Assembly: GCA_023251535.1 (NCBI GenBank)
Contig: JAHEYP010000015.1
Span: forward strand, 16,688-80,687
DNA: 64,000 bases
Direction: 5' to 3'
Source of the DNA: Bacteroidota bacterium
GTDB lineage: Bacteria; Bacteroidota; Bacteroidia; AKYH767-A; OLB10
The position numbers and the translations under genes are program-made. The number at the start of each line of letters is the position of its first letter. Position 1 is the stretch's first letter. Below are positions 27,936 to 37,514 of this stretch, in pieces. The notes beneath the pieces are model-generated. The model had not been told where the DNA came from. It was given only the letters and a program-made list of their open reading frames with translations, and ran no database searches.

Positions 27936-27966
27936 AAAAGCCTTTCCCGTTTTAGGAGAAGGCTTA
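27936..27966 (-). terminator. Rho-independent terminator after rpsT
   Basis: On the minus strand AAGCCTTCTCC and GGGAAAGGCTT pair with one bulge around TAAAAC, followed by TTTTTTGTTTTT. It begins about 20 bases after the rpsT stop. Confidence 0.82.
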
Positions 27967-27987
27967 TAATGTATAAGTAAGTCGTTT

Positions 27988-28239
27988 TTACAGACTGTTA
28001 AGGTGCATTTGCATGCTTGACTTCAAGTTTGCAGCTTTGTTTTTGTGGATCACATTCTTCTTTGCAAGACGATCTAACATTGCTGAAACTTCAGGAAGCA
28101 TTTTTGCTACCTCAGCCTTATCCTTACTGCTACGTAATTCTTTTAAAAGATTACGAGAAGTTTTTGCTTGATAACGATTGCGTACACGCTTAACGTCATT
28201 CGAACGGATACGTTTTTCGGCTGATTTGTGGTTTGCCAT
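27988..28239 (-). CDS. rpsT: 30S ribosomal protein S20
   Basis: 83-residue basic three-helix protein of the 30S body. MANHKSAEKRIRSNDVKRVR and the C-terminal HKNKAANLKSSMQMHL are diagnostic. It starts 53 bases downstream of tRNA-Glu on the same strand with no separate promoter visible, so the two are probably one transcript. Confidence 0.95.
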   Translation of the reverse strand: MANHKSAEKRIRSNDVKRVRNRYQAKTSRNLLKELRSSKDKAEVAKMLPEVSAMLDRLAKKNVIHKNKAANLKSSMQMHLNSL

Positions 28240-28292
28240 TGTTTTTCAATTTTTAATCCGGATGTTACTCCGTCAATATCTGCTATTGTTAG

Positions 28293-28365
28293 TAGCCCGT
28301 ACGGGAATCGAACCCGTGTTTCCTCCGTGAAAGGGAGATGTCCTAGACCCCTAGACGAACGGGCC
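28293..28365 (-). tRNA. tRNA-Glu (anticodon TTC)
   Basis: A 73-base cloverleaf read on the minus strand: acceptor GGCCCGT pairs with ACGGGCT (one G-T), D arm GTCTAGGGGTCTAGGAC, anticodon arm TCTCC-CTTTCAC-GGAGG with TTC, T arm with GGTTCGATTCC. It aligns position by position with bacterial tRNA-Glu. The 3' CCA is not encoded. It precedes rpsT. Confidence 0.95.
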
Positions 28366-28390
28366 AACTGTTTCCTTAGAAACGGGAGCG

Positions 28391-28420
28391 CAAAATTAGC
28401 TTTTATTTTTGAATTCACAA
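28391..28420 (-). promoter_or_regulatory. Promoter of tRNA-Glu and rpsT
   Basis: Minus-strand TTG (28420-28418), a 19-base spacer, then TAATTTTG (28398-28391): an exact fit to the Bacteroidota -33/-7 consensus. The following GCGCTCCCG is identical to that after the rpsF -7 element. Confidence 0.7.
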
Positions 28421-28449
28421 GGATTTCAGAAAAAAAGCTAATTTTTTAG

Positions 28450-29814
28450 CTAAATCTCTCTATTTGAGTCAAATTGCTCAAGGTAATCAGCTACACGGCG
28501 TAGGAAAGAGCCTCCTAATGAGCCATCTACAACGCGGTGGTCGTAGCTTAATGATAGGAACATCATATGGCGGATTGCGATAGCGTCGCCTTGTGGCGTT
28601 TCGATTACGGCTGGTTTCTTACGGATAGCTCCTACTGCTAAGATCGCCACTTGAGGTTGGTTAATAATAGGTGTTCCCATTACGTTTCCGAATGATCCAA
28701 CGTTGGTAAGTGTGAACGTACCTCCTTGAATTTCATCGGGTTGCAATTTATTTCCACGAGCACGAACGGCTAAATCGTTAACCGATTTCGTTAATCCCAT
28801 AAGGTTCATTCGGTCGGCATTTTTAATTACCGGTACAATTAGATTGCCCGATGGTAAAGCAGCAGCCATACCTATATTGATATTCTTTTTAACGATGATT
28901 TTAGTTCCGTCAACGCTTACGTTAATCATTGGGAAGTCTTTGATAGCGCGTACCACAGCTTCGATGAATACCGGCGTAAAAGTGATTTTCTCTCCTTCGC
29001 GTTTTTCGAACGATTTCTTGATTTTATCTCTCCACATTACCAAATTGGTAACGTCAGCTTCTACATAAGATGTAACGTGTGGCGAAGTTTGCTTGCTCAT
29101 TACCATGTGGTCGGCAATTAACTTACGCATACGGTCCATTTCAATAATTTCTACATCGCCTGATACCGAAACTGCCGGTGCTGATTTAGCAGCTGGCGCT
29201 GACGCAGGTGCTGGACTAGCTGCAGGAGTCGCAGTAGCAACCGCTGCAGGAGCAGGTGCTGCTTGTCCGTTGCTAGCAGGAATTGTTGCTTTACCGTTTT
29301 TACGGGCGTCAACAAATGCTAAAATATCTTTCTTAGTAACGCGCCCTTCAGCTCCCGTACCCGGAATGCTGTCGAGTTCAGCCTGACTTACTTGTTCAGC
29401 CGATGCGATTGTTCTAACTAATGGTGAGTAAAAACGTCCCGCGCCCGAAACTACCTGAGTTGCAACTGCGTGATTTACAGCCGCTACAGGTGCTGAAGCT
29501 ACAGGGGCAGGTGCTGCCGCCGGAGCTGGAGCTGCTGCTGCCGGAGCTGCTGCAATCGGTGCATCATCTGCGCCACCCGTATTTATAATGGCAATGGCTG
29601 TTCCTACCTGAACAACGTCACCTTCGTTAAAAAGTCGTTTTACTAAGGTGCCCGCAGCTGTTGAAGGTACTTCAGAATCAACCTTATCGGTAGCAATTTC
29701 TAATACCGACTCATCTGCTTCAATTGTTTCACCTTCGTTTTTTAACCAACGAATAATGGTAGCCTCATGGACACTTTCGCCCATTTTGGGCATCTTTAAT
29801 TCTACGGTAGCCAT
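28450..29814 (-). CDS. 2-oxoacid dehydrogenase E2 acyltransferase
   Basis: Core dihydrolipoamide acyltransferase, 454 residues. Lipoyl domain at 1-78 with the lipoyl Lys in EIATDKVDSEVPS (near residue 45); two Ala/Pro-rich flexible linkers; peripheral-subunit binding domain near 128-165 (SPLVRTIASAEQVSQAELD..GTGAEGRVTKKDI); catalytic domain from about 225 with SYDHRVVDGSLGG near the C terminus. The likely partner is the fused E1 at 52583-54583 (branched-chain or similar complex). A near-consensus TATTTTCG lies at 29863-29856. No E3 is in the window. Confidence 0.93.
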   Translation of the reverse strand: MATVELKMPKMGESVHEATIIRWLKNEGETIEADESVLEIATDKVDSEVPSTAAGTLVKRLFNEGDVVQVGTAIAIINTGGADDAPIAAAPAAAAPAPAAAPAPVASAPVAAVNHAVATQVVSGAGRFYSPLVRTIASAEQVSQAELDSIPGTGAEGRVTKKDILAFVDARKNGKATIPASNGQAAPAPAAVATATPAASPAPASAPAAKSAPAVSVSGDVEIIEMDRMRKLIADHMVMSKQTSPHVTSYVEADVTNLVMWRDKIKKSFEKREGEKITFTPVFIEAVVRAIKDFPMINVSVDGTKIIVKKNINIGMAAALPSGNLIVPVIKNADRMNLMGLTKSVNDLAVRARGNKLQPDEIQGGTFTLTNVGSFGNVMGTPIINQPQVAILAVGAIRKKPAVIETPQGDAIAIRHMMFLSLSYDHRVVDGSLGGSFLRRVADYLEQFDSNREI

Positions 29815-30691
29815 CTCTGTATAAAATTGATTTTCGGGAATAATAATCCAGGTTGCGAAAATAGCAAATCCCCGCTTATGTTAAAGCATTTTATGACGAA
29901 TCCCATCTAAATCATGTAGCTATCAACCGATTGCCGTTGGAGAATTTTGCTCATTCAATCGAAATTCCCCTATAGATTCATCTCGAATCATCTCAACTCA
30001 TCTCGATGTGTTCGATTCACTTCAGAAGGCACCAGAATAAAATCCAATTAAATCCATTCAACCGCTTGTTCCAATCGAAGAAGCTCGCCGAATGGCGAAA
30101 AACATAATCAATCAACCTTCGTCGCAAACAGTTTGTCCCTACGGGGGAAAATCTGTGTAAATCATATTAATCAGTTTTATCTGCGGCCAATCAAACAACG
30201 CGTCAGCCCATCCTTTTAAATCATTTTCAAATCCTTTCATCCGCTTGTCCCAACGGGGTGTTCTAATTGAAGTAGCTCGCCGAATAGCAAAAAACATAAT
30301 CAATTAACCTTCCTCGCAAGCAGCTTTTCTCTAATAGGAAAATCAGCGTAAACCTCTTTAATCAGCGGCATCTGCGGCCCATCAAACAACGCGCCAACGA
30401 ATCTTTTCAAATCCTTTCATCCGTCTTCAAATTGAAGTAACTCGCCGAATGGCGAAAAAAACATAATCAATCAACCTTCGCCGTAGACAGCTTGCCGCTT
30501 TGGGGGAAAATCAGCGTAAACCACTTTAATCAGCGTCATCTGCGGCCCATCAAGCAACGCGCCAGCCCATCCTTTTAAATCCTTTTCAAATCCTTTCATC
30601 TGTGTTCAAATTAGCTGTTCCCCATCTCCAAAGCCGAATTTTAAAATCCTTAAAATAAATATTTTTTTCACTCGTCTTCTGCCTACCCACT
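29815..30691. repeat. Gene-free spacer with three long imperfect direct repeats
   Basis: No coding frame is supported in these 877 bases. From 30077 the same block recurs three times (starts 30077, 30269 and 30434, running to about 30613), each 165-192 bases. Shared landmarks in order: GCTCGCCGAAT with GCGAAAAACATAATC (varied), a variable part with GGGGGAAAATC or a variant, TAATCAG, ATCTGCGGCC, AACGCG, and TTTCAAATCCTTTCATC. Before it, short CATCTCGA-type repeats fill 29960-30010. The promoter of the E2 gene lies at the left edge. Confidence 0.75.
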
Positions 30692-31282
30692 ATGAAGAAT
30701 CTGATTCTTAACGATATTAGCGCCTTGGATCATAACAAGGGCATAGCGCAAATTATTCAGGCTTACGGACGAAAACTAAAAGATTTCATCCGTCAACGTG
30801 TTGCTTCTCAGGAAGATGCGGAGGATATTTTGCAAGACGTTTATATCGATTTGACCGAAACCATGCGTATCGAATCGATTGAACAGGTAACGGCATGGCT
30901 ATATCGTGTAGCCCGAAACAAGATAATTGACCGCTACCGAAAGCATAAACCGGTACTTTATAATGATCTAGGTAAAGGCAGCGGCGATGAAGACGATGAG
31001 AATTATTCGTTTTTAGAAGAATTGTTAGGTGCCGACCACGATCCCGGTTTTTTAAGTAAAGACAATGAGTTGATTCGTGAAACGCTGATGACAGCACTTT
31101 CTGAATTGCCCGCAGAGCAAAGAGAAGTGTTTATTCGTCATGAAATAGAACAACAAAGTTTTAAAGAAATAGGCGAGGACCTCAATGTATCTATTAATAC
31201 ATTGTTGTCGAGGAAGCATTATGCCATAAAATATCTTCGTAAACGACTATCAGGATTATACACAGAATTATTCGGTGAGTAA
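30692..31282 (+). CDS. ECF-type RNA polymerase sigma factor
   Basis: 196-residue sigma-70 family protein with region 2 (about 25-90: SQEDAEDILQDVYIDL, AWLYRVARNKIIDRYRKHK) and region 4 (about 130-190: LPAEQREVFIRHEIEQQSFK, ELNVSINTLLSRKHYAIKYL-like helix-turn-helix). The next gene, a small membrane protein 12 bases downstream, takes the place of an anti-sigma factor but does not look like one. No ECF binding site was recognised upstream. Confidence 0.92.
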   Translation: MKNLILNDISALDHNKGIAQIIQAYGRKLKDFIRQRVASQEDAEDILQDVYIDLTETMRIESIEQVTAWLYRVARNKIIDRYRKHKPVLYNDLGKGSGDEDDENYSFLEELLGADHDPGFLSKDNELIRETLMTALSELPAEQREVFIRHEIEQQSFKEIGEDLNVSINTLLSRKHYAIKYLRKRLSGLYTELFGE

Positions 31283-31294
31283 AAAAATAAAGCC

Positions 31295-31609
31295 ATGAAA
31301 AAAAGTTATATAGTAAAAGGAATTGCAGGTGTTCTTGTTATTGTTGGAATTGCAGGAGCTGCCGTCATGTATTTATGGAATTGGCTGATGCCTTATTTGT
31401 TTAAGCTGCCTACCGTTGATTATTGGCAGTCGCTAGGGTTATTGGTATTATCGACTCTGTTGTTTAAAAGTGGTGGAGGTTGGAGAGGCTCGTTTTGCAA
31501 GGATAATATGAAACAGAAATGGGCGCAAATGACTCCCGATGAACGTGAACAGTTTCGCTCTAAATGGGAAACACGTTGTAAGAAATGGTCGGGAGATCCG
31601 GAATGCTAA
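31295..31609 (+). CDS. Small membrane protein paired with the sigma factor
   Basis: 104 residues of unknown function. Two hydrophobic segments (about 6-30, ending in MYLWNWLMP; and 43-60), then a hydrophilic end with MTPDEREQFRSKWETRC. The pattern of a WNWLMP helix, a Gly-rich turn and a PDEREQFR end recurs in other Bacteroidota next to ECF sigma genes, as I recall. It may sense envelope stress together with the sigma factor (inference). It has two Cys near the C terminus. Confidence 0.7.
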   Translation: MKKSYIVKGIAGVLVIVGIAGAAVMYLWNWLMPYLFKLPTVDYWQSLGLLVLSTLLFKSGGGWRGSFCKDNMKQKWAQMTPDEREQFRSKWETRCKKWSGDPEC

Positions 31610-31668
31610 TATAGAGCATGAAATGTACAGAGTGATTGTAAATTAATTTATTGGATTTATCTGCCCGA

Positions 31669-32275
31669 CTAAAAATCATTTTTCTTCTTCGCTTTTTGGG
31701 AGTGGTGTTTTCTTTGTTGAAATTCCTCCAAAGTCTTTGCTGTTTGTTCAATAAACCGATTACTCATACTCGATTTACTTAAACCAAAAGCTTCGGATGT
31801 AATATCCATTATCTTCTCATAATTCCTTGTGCTTAGACCGCTCAGCATGGCTAATCTAACTCGTTCTTCGCCAGCTGTTTTCTTTTAACTGATCGTAAAT
31901 TTATAGCTTGAATGTTTCCCTGGTAACGTTGTTTTCGATCCGTTGTGATTGGATCGGAACCTTTTGTTCTCTGACCTGAACACTTCTTGGATTGAAGCCA
32001 AATCGAGAATATTGGCCATCGTATGGCTTTTGGTGTCTTCCTTTTTCACCTACAAACTCTGCAATCTTTGACTCAACAATTTGATTGATTAACAATTGAC
32101 AGACTGATAAATGCTGCTGTACCATTGCTATACGGTAATCCATTGGCTGTTCCATTAGCCAATCTAGGTTTTCTCCAAATTTCTTTGCTACTTTTGCTTT
32201 CATAGAGGGGGATAATTGAATTTTATTTAGTTTGCTTACAAAATATAACTCTTTTTGAACCCTCTTAATTTTCAA
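31669..32275 (-). pseudogene. Degenerate IS256-like transposase fragment
   Basis: Codons 1-124 (32275-31901) encode an intact-looking N terminus with GEKGRHQKPYDGQYSRFGFNP, close to the RYSRWGSNPGS region of IS256-type (mutator) transposases. A stop and a frameshift follow near 31880-31901. The reading resumes in another frame with AGEERVRLAMLSGLSTRNYE and AFGLSKSSMSNRFIE, again transposase-like, and ends at 31669. The catalytic DDE region (about 250 more residues) is absent. No terminal repeats or target duplication were found, so this is an old remnant. Confidence 0.72.
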
Positions 32276-32366
32276 CTAGATTTTGGACAATCCAATTTCA
32301 ATGATAAATTAAAATTGTTGGTAATTAATTTGCATTTTATTATTACTTTTACTTATCTAATGATAT

Positions 32367-35300
32367 ATGCTAATGGAAACGAAATTAACTTTACAGAAAT
32401 CCATTCTAAGTAAAAGATTTGGATTAGCACTTCTTTTTATTTTAGGAGTAAGTTTTACGAATGCACAAACTTATGAAATTTCATTGCCTGGAAATGTAAG
32501 GGAAATGCCTGAGGACATTTTGGGATTTAATGGGCAAAATACTTTTGAATCATCAAGCACTTGGGACGAGATTAATTCACATAATCTAAACATATTTAAG
32601 CTCTCTCCAAGTACATTAAGATATCCGGGTGGAACGGTAGCCAATTTATGGGATTGGCGGAAAGGCGTATTTCTTAATAAATCAGAGTTCTCAGAAAACA
32701 TAGACCTTCCTGAAAACTATAAAGGGAAAAATCAATTTACCAATAAAGAAAATGGTATTGGAAACTATTTTTTGAATTGCTTAAAAAACAACTCGACACC
32801 ACTTTTAGATTTAAATATTTTAAGTTCAAACTTTCATTACCAACTAGGTTCACTTTATGAAGCCAAATTGTATGGTTTTAATAATTTCTATGTAGAACTT
32901 GGGAATGAATTTTATCTTGGATCAAAGGAAAACAGACAAGTTTTTCCGACTGTCAAGCATTATATTGACAGGGCGCTAAAATGGACAGATGGATTAAAAA
33001 ATGGCACATATCCTTTTTTCAACAATATTAAAGTTGCTGTAGTTGGTGCTGAATCCGACCAAACAAATCCTGGCCGAAGAAGATTATGGCTAAACAATAT
33101 ACTAAATGAGGTTGTTAAAGTTCCCGAAGTAGATGCAATAACGGTTCATATTTATTTAGACAGCGACATAGCTGATATAGTTAATACCACAAATGGAACA
33201 ACAACCCCACCATATACATGTTGTGATGCTATACCTGCTAATGCAGAGCAAATATTTAAAAAGGGAATTTTAAATGCATTTCAAGGTACAAATGGCATAA
33301 TTCAAGATGAAATAGCCGCAATTGGCACGGCAAATAAAGAGGCTTGGATAACTGAATACAATATGCTGAATAGTGACAAGTCAATAGCTGTTAATGGATC
33401 TTGGTTTCATGGACTATTTGTAGCAGCAATGACTTTTGAAATGTTACAGAACTCTACAATAACTAAAATAATTCCTCATACGCTAATTGGAGATGGAATA
33501 TTTAGTGGACTATTTAATGATATACATGGTTTAAATTATGGAAACACTAGTGTATATACTGATCCAGTTCAAGGTGCTTGTACTACATCTTCGCTGACAA
33601 CAGAAAAATATGAAAGAACAGCTTTAGGAATAGCAATTAGTCCAATAGCGGATGCACTAAAAGGCTGCATAAAAACACAAAAAGTTACTTTATCAGAAGT
33701 AAGCACGAACAATCCACCTATGCCCTTAGATGTATCTAACATAAATTATCTTGATCTTCAGGGTATGCAATTTGAAAAAGCAAATGGGCAAGTAGATTAT
33801 GTATTCATAAATTTTAGTTCAAATAATTCAAGAAGTATTGACTTATCGTCTGTAATTCCACAAAATGCGATTTGTGATTATAATTTCTACATGACGGATA
33901 AGCCATTTAATTTTATTACTGGTGAGCCTCTTGATATATTGCTTACCCATACTGACAACAAAGCATATTGTTTTCATGATTATCAAATATTGAACGCAAA
34001 TAAAATCATAAATAATATTCCTCAATACAGTATTGTGCATGTTAGAGTAAAGCCAACTGATATTTTCATAAACTTAGATCAGATAGAATTATGTTGTAAT
34101 TCATGGAGGACCTATTCAGTACCGAAAGAACAATGGAGAGAAGGCTGGCATTGGGAAATAGAAGGACTCCCGAATTCAACAGACAATCCTTATGTAATTA
34201 ATGCCAACCAATTTGAAGCAAATGCAAATAGATCAGTTAAGTTATTTAATGAAGAAAATAGACTAGTTGGTGAGGGAACATTACATACAAATCCATGTAT
34301 CACTGCACCTATAATTGGAGTAGACAATAATTACACTATTGAAACGAAAGAATATTGCCCAAATGATCCTATGACATTTAGTATGTCAATAGATCCAGCT
34401 AGCGTAATAGTAAATCCTTCATATTACTCATATCTGTGGATCGCAACAGGCGAATTTGCCAATCCTCATGCGACAACAACAGAATTTACTCCTCCAAAAA
34501 CAGGAACCGATGTATATGTTATTGCGACTAACGGAACATGTTGGGAGAAATCAAATACAATTAATTTTAAAAGCTTAATACCTGAAGGAGACATTGTAGT
34601 ATCAAATGGCACGCTAACGCGTGAAATTGAAAATGACACACTTAGACTGTGTGATAATTTAAGCAGTACAAATTTCCCAAACAGTACCGTTGAGTTTGCA
34701 TTTGTCCCTTCTAACCAAAATTTAGCAGGCTATAGTATTAATGAATCATGGTATTATTGCGATGGTACCGGCAATTCAATACCACTTACAATTCCATTAC
34801 ACGACCCATGTAAAATGTATTTAACAACTACGGTAAGTGGTAATCATACATGTGTAAGCACTAGATCAATAGAACTACTTTCAGAAGACTGTTGCGAACC
34901 AAATAGTTCATTAGTTCCAACAAGTGCCAATTTAATGCACTCAAATATTAATGACCTTTATAAGTATTTACAAACAAAATGCCCCACTTGCACACTTAAT
35001 ATTACAGGCACCCCTCTTGACGTTCAATCACTAGTATTTGAAAACATTTCTTCCGATCCCTTAACAATAAACGGTTTATTTGAAGTTGACGGTGACATTA
35101 CATTAAACAATTGCCATATACAAATGGGGCCAAATGCATTAATAAAGTTAGGTGAAAACAAAAAATTGAATTTAGTGAAATGCATAATAAATGAATGTAC
35201 AGCAGACAAACCATGGGATGGAATAATTTCAGATGTTGACAATCAGTACATATCAATAATAGGTGACCAAGTTCTACCTGCTACATTGAATTCATCAATA

Positions 35301-37514
35301 AGTGGCGCTAAAAAAGCTGTTGATTTAAGCAACAATGCAGAATTTTTAATTGCTAACACCAACTTCGAAAACAACCAAGTAAATATTAGTATTCATGATT
35401 GTGCCACTAATATTCCACAAAAAGAAATAAACAATTCAGGTAATATCGTACCCTATTCAGGGTTCATTTATGGTAATCATTTTATAAGTGATGAAAATAA
35501 AATGAAAACTTTATATGGGAAAGACAATCTTACACATGGCATCTATTTAAATAGTCTTGATAGAATAACAATTGGCACTAAAATGACTTCTATCCCTAAT
35601 AATCTGTTTGAATCATGTGAAATTGGGATTATAGGCAATGATGCTTCGTTCACCTCCTTGGGTAATAATTTCGATATAATTCACCGACCAACTACTGCTT
35701 TAAATAAAGAATTTAGCGCAGCAATAGCAAGCAGAAATACAAGTTATTTTAATGACTCAAAAGTGACTATTGGCGATGAAGTTAATCCCTTTTTAGGAAG
35801 AAATGAGTTTAACAACTGTGCGGTTTCAATAGATATTGATGGAGAATTAGAATTGGATGTTTACAATAATTACTTTGATGTAAATAATAGCATGCCTGAT
35901 CCAACCAATAACATAATAGATATTTTCATCAAAAATACTGGTAAATCAGGCATTCAGATTTTAAACAATAAATTTAAATACGTCAATACTGGAATACATT
36001 TATACAAACCAGGAAATTTCTCTACTGCAAACATTTACAGTAATGAATTCTCAGATGAACAACTATTAATTAACAATACCGATTTTTCAAATGCAGCCAT
36101 TGTAATTAATAGTCCTTTTACTGCACATGCTTCTTTTTTTACAATTGAAAATAATTCTATCAATGGTTTGCGCAGGGGTATTTTCGCTACCAAACAAAAA
36201 AACTTAACCATAAAGAATAATTCAATAAATGACTTGTCATACACGAGTCCTAATCCAAACCAATTCCCTACAATAGGAATTGATTTAGCTGATTGCTCCG
36301 ATTTTGACATAAAAGAAAATATAGTAGCTAGTTCAATTTCAATTAACAACATTTATGAAACCTTAACAGGCATCAAACTTAGCTATGCAAATACCGGAAA
36401 TGTTCGTTGTAATACCATCTCGAATTTAGGTTATGGCTTAAGCTTAAATGGAAATTGTATGGGAACAGCCATAAGGCAAAATACATTTAATGAATTTAAT
36501 TCTGGAATTTACAGATTTGCACAGACTACACTAGACAATCAAGGTTCTATTACAGAGCCCACTAACAATAGTTGGAGTTCTTCCAATCTAAATAGTACTC
36601 GGTTAGATGCCGATGCTAATAATTTACAGGTAATTTGGTACTATATCGCCCCTGGTACAAGCACTGATCCAAGAATTGGACCTAATTTTGATCCAGTAAT
36701 TTATTTAGCTACAGAATGTATAAACCCAATTGGTCCTTTATTTTGTATATCAGATCATACTTCAAATTTAAGATATGCCAATATTAATAACAGCTTGCAA
36801 TTGCTTGACACTTTAACTTCTGATATAGATATCATCTACAATGAAAAGAAAGATGCATATTATCTTTTGGTAAAAAGTAATTACGAACTCAAAGATTCAA
36901 TAATTCATCTTGCCAATGTTAGCACATTAATTTCCGAAATCGAAAATGGACCGGCAGACGAACTCAATCTAATGGATAGTTTAATCATGAGTAAACCTGA
37001 TTCAACATTATTTAGTTATTTATCATCAATTCCGGTATCATGGGCGGGAGATTTCTATAAACAACAAGTAAACAGAATTTTATTAAAAGAAACCGAGAAG
37101 AAACTATGGGATGCTCAAGATAGTTTATGGCTAGATTATATTGCATCCATTCCTCGTAAAATTGGTGGTGATGCTGTCATTAGTGCCTGTGCAGCACTTA
37201 GAAGAGAATGCGCTGAACAAAACACTAACTTAAATACCTCCCGTCTTAATAACTCAAATAAAAAATCTGCAAATCGCCTGATTACTTACCCAAATCCAAC
37301 AAATGAATTTATTAGCATCCAAAATGGAAATAATGAAGATTTAATACAACTTATTAGCATTTATGATATAACAGGAAGGACGATAAAAACTTTGAATTGT
37401 AACGGAAATCAACAATTAAACATTTCAGTTAAAGATTTAGAAAGTGGCGCATACAAAATAGAGGTAATTTATTTGAACAACAAAAAATCATTCTCAACTT
37501 TTATTAAGCAATGA
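32367..37514 (+). CDS. Giant type IX-secreted glycosidase/beta-helix protein
   Basis: 1715 residues. Signal peptide to about residue 34 (LALLFILGVSFTNAQ). Residues about 40-480 look like a clan GH-A glycosidase: PGGTVANLWDW near 90, acid/base Glu181 in VELGNE and nucleophile Glu330 in WITEYN, 149 residues apart. A middle part with PKD/Ig-like and Cys-rich segments follows, then a right-handed beta-helix (about 880-1400) rich in Asn, with repeated NN-x-F and N-x-I-turn patterns. The last 75 residues (ITYPNPTNEFISI ... FIKQ) are a type A sorting domain of the type IX system. Noticeably AT-richer than its housekeeping neighbours. Its stop overlaps the next start (ATGA). Confidence 0.85.
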   Translation: MLMETKLTLQKSILSKRFGLALLFILGVSFTNAQTYEISLPGNVREMPEDILGFNGQNTFESSSTWDEINSHNLNIFKLSPSTLRYPGGTVANLWDWRKGVFLNKSEFSENIDLPENYKGKNQFTNKENGIGNYFLNCLKNNSTPLLDLNILSSNFHYQLGSLYEAKLYGFNNFYVELGNEFYLGSKENRQVFPTVKHYIDRALKWTDGLKNGTYPFFNNIKVAVVGAESDQTNPGRRRLWLNNILNEVVKVPEVDAITVHIYLDSDIADIVNTTNGTTTPPYTCCDAIPANAEQIFKKGILNAFQGTNGIIQDEIAAIGTANKEAWITEYNMLNSDKSIAVNGSWFHGLFVAAMTFEMLQNSTITKIIPHTLIGDGIFSGLFNDIHGLNYGNTSVYTDPVQGACTTSSLTTEKYERTALGIAISPIADALKGCIKTQKVTLSEVSTNNPPMPLDVSNINYLDLQGMQFEKANGQVDYVFINFSSNNSRSIDLSSVIPQNAICDYNFYMTDKPFNFITGEPLDILLTHTDNKAYCFHDYQILNANKIINNIPQYSIVHVRVKPTDIFINLDQIELCCNSWRTYSVPKEQWREGWHWEIEGLPNSTDNPYVINANQFEANANRSVKLFNEENRLVGEGTLHTNPCITAPIIGVDNNYTIETKEYCPNDPMTFSMSIDPASVIVNPSYYSYLWIATGEFANPHATTTEFTPPKTGTDVYVIATNGTCWEKSNTINFKSLIPEGDIVVSNGTLTREIENDTLRLCDNLSSTNFPNSTVEFAFVPSNQNLAGYSINESWYYCDGTGNSIPLTIPLHDPCKMYLTTTVSGNHTCVSTRSIELLSEDCCEPNSSLVPTSANLMHSNINDLYKYLQTKCPTCTLNITGTPLDVQSLVFENISSDPLTINGLFEVDGDITLNNCHIQMGPNALIKLGENKKLNLVKCIINECTADKPWDGIISDVDNQYISIIGDQVLPATLNSSISGAKKAVDLSNNAEFLIANTNFENNQVNISIHDCATNIPQKEINNSGNIVPYSGFIYGNHFISDENKMKTLYGKDNLTHGIYLNSLDRITIGTKMTSIPNNLFESCEIGIIGNDASFTSLGNNFDIIHRPTTALNKEFSAAIASRNTSYFNDSKVTIGDEVNPFLGRNEFNNCAVSIDIDGELELDVYNNYFDVNNSMPDPTNNIIDIFIKNTGKSGIQILNNKFKYVNTGIHLYKPGNFSTANIYSNEFSDEQLLINNTDFSNAAIVINSPFTAHASFFTIENNSINGLRRGIFATKQKNLTIKNNSINDLSYTSPNPNQFPTIGIDLADCSDFDIKENIVASSISINNIYETLTGIKLSYANTGNVRCNTISNLGYGLSLNGNCMGTAIRQNTFNEFNSGIYRFAQTTLDNQGSITEPTNNSWSSSNLNSTRLDADANNLQVIWYYIAPGTSTDPRIGPNFDPVIYLATECINPIGPLFCISDHTSNLRYANINNSLQLLDTLTSDIDIIYNEKKDAYYLLVKSNYELKDSIIHLANVSTLISEIENGPADELNLMDSLIMSKPDSTLFSYLSSIPVSWAGDFYKQQVNRILLKETEKKLWDAQDSLWLDYIASIPRKIGGDAVISACAALRRECAEQNTNLNTSRLNNSNKKSANRLITYPNPTNEFISIQNGNNEDLIQLISIYDITGRTIKTLNCNGNQQLNISVKDLESGAYKIEVIYLNNKKSFSTFIKQ

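Noticed and set aside
30077..30613. Possible CRISPR or tandem gene family
   Set aside because: The repeat blocks are 165-192 bases with no distinct spacers and no open frame common to all copies.
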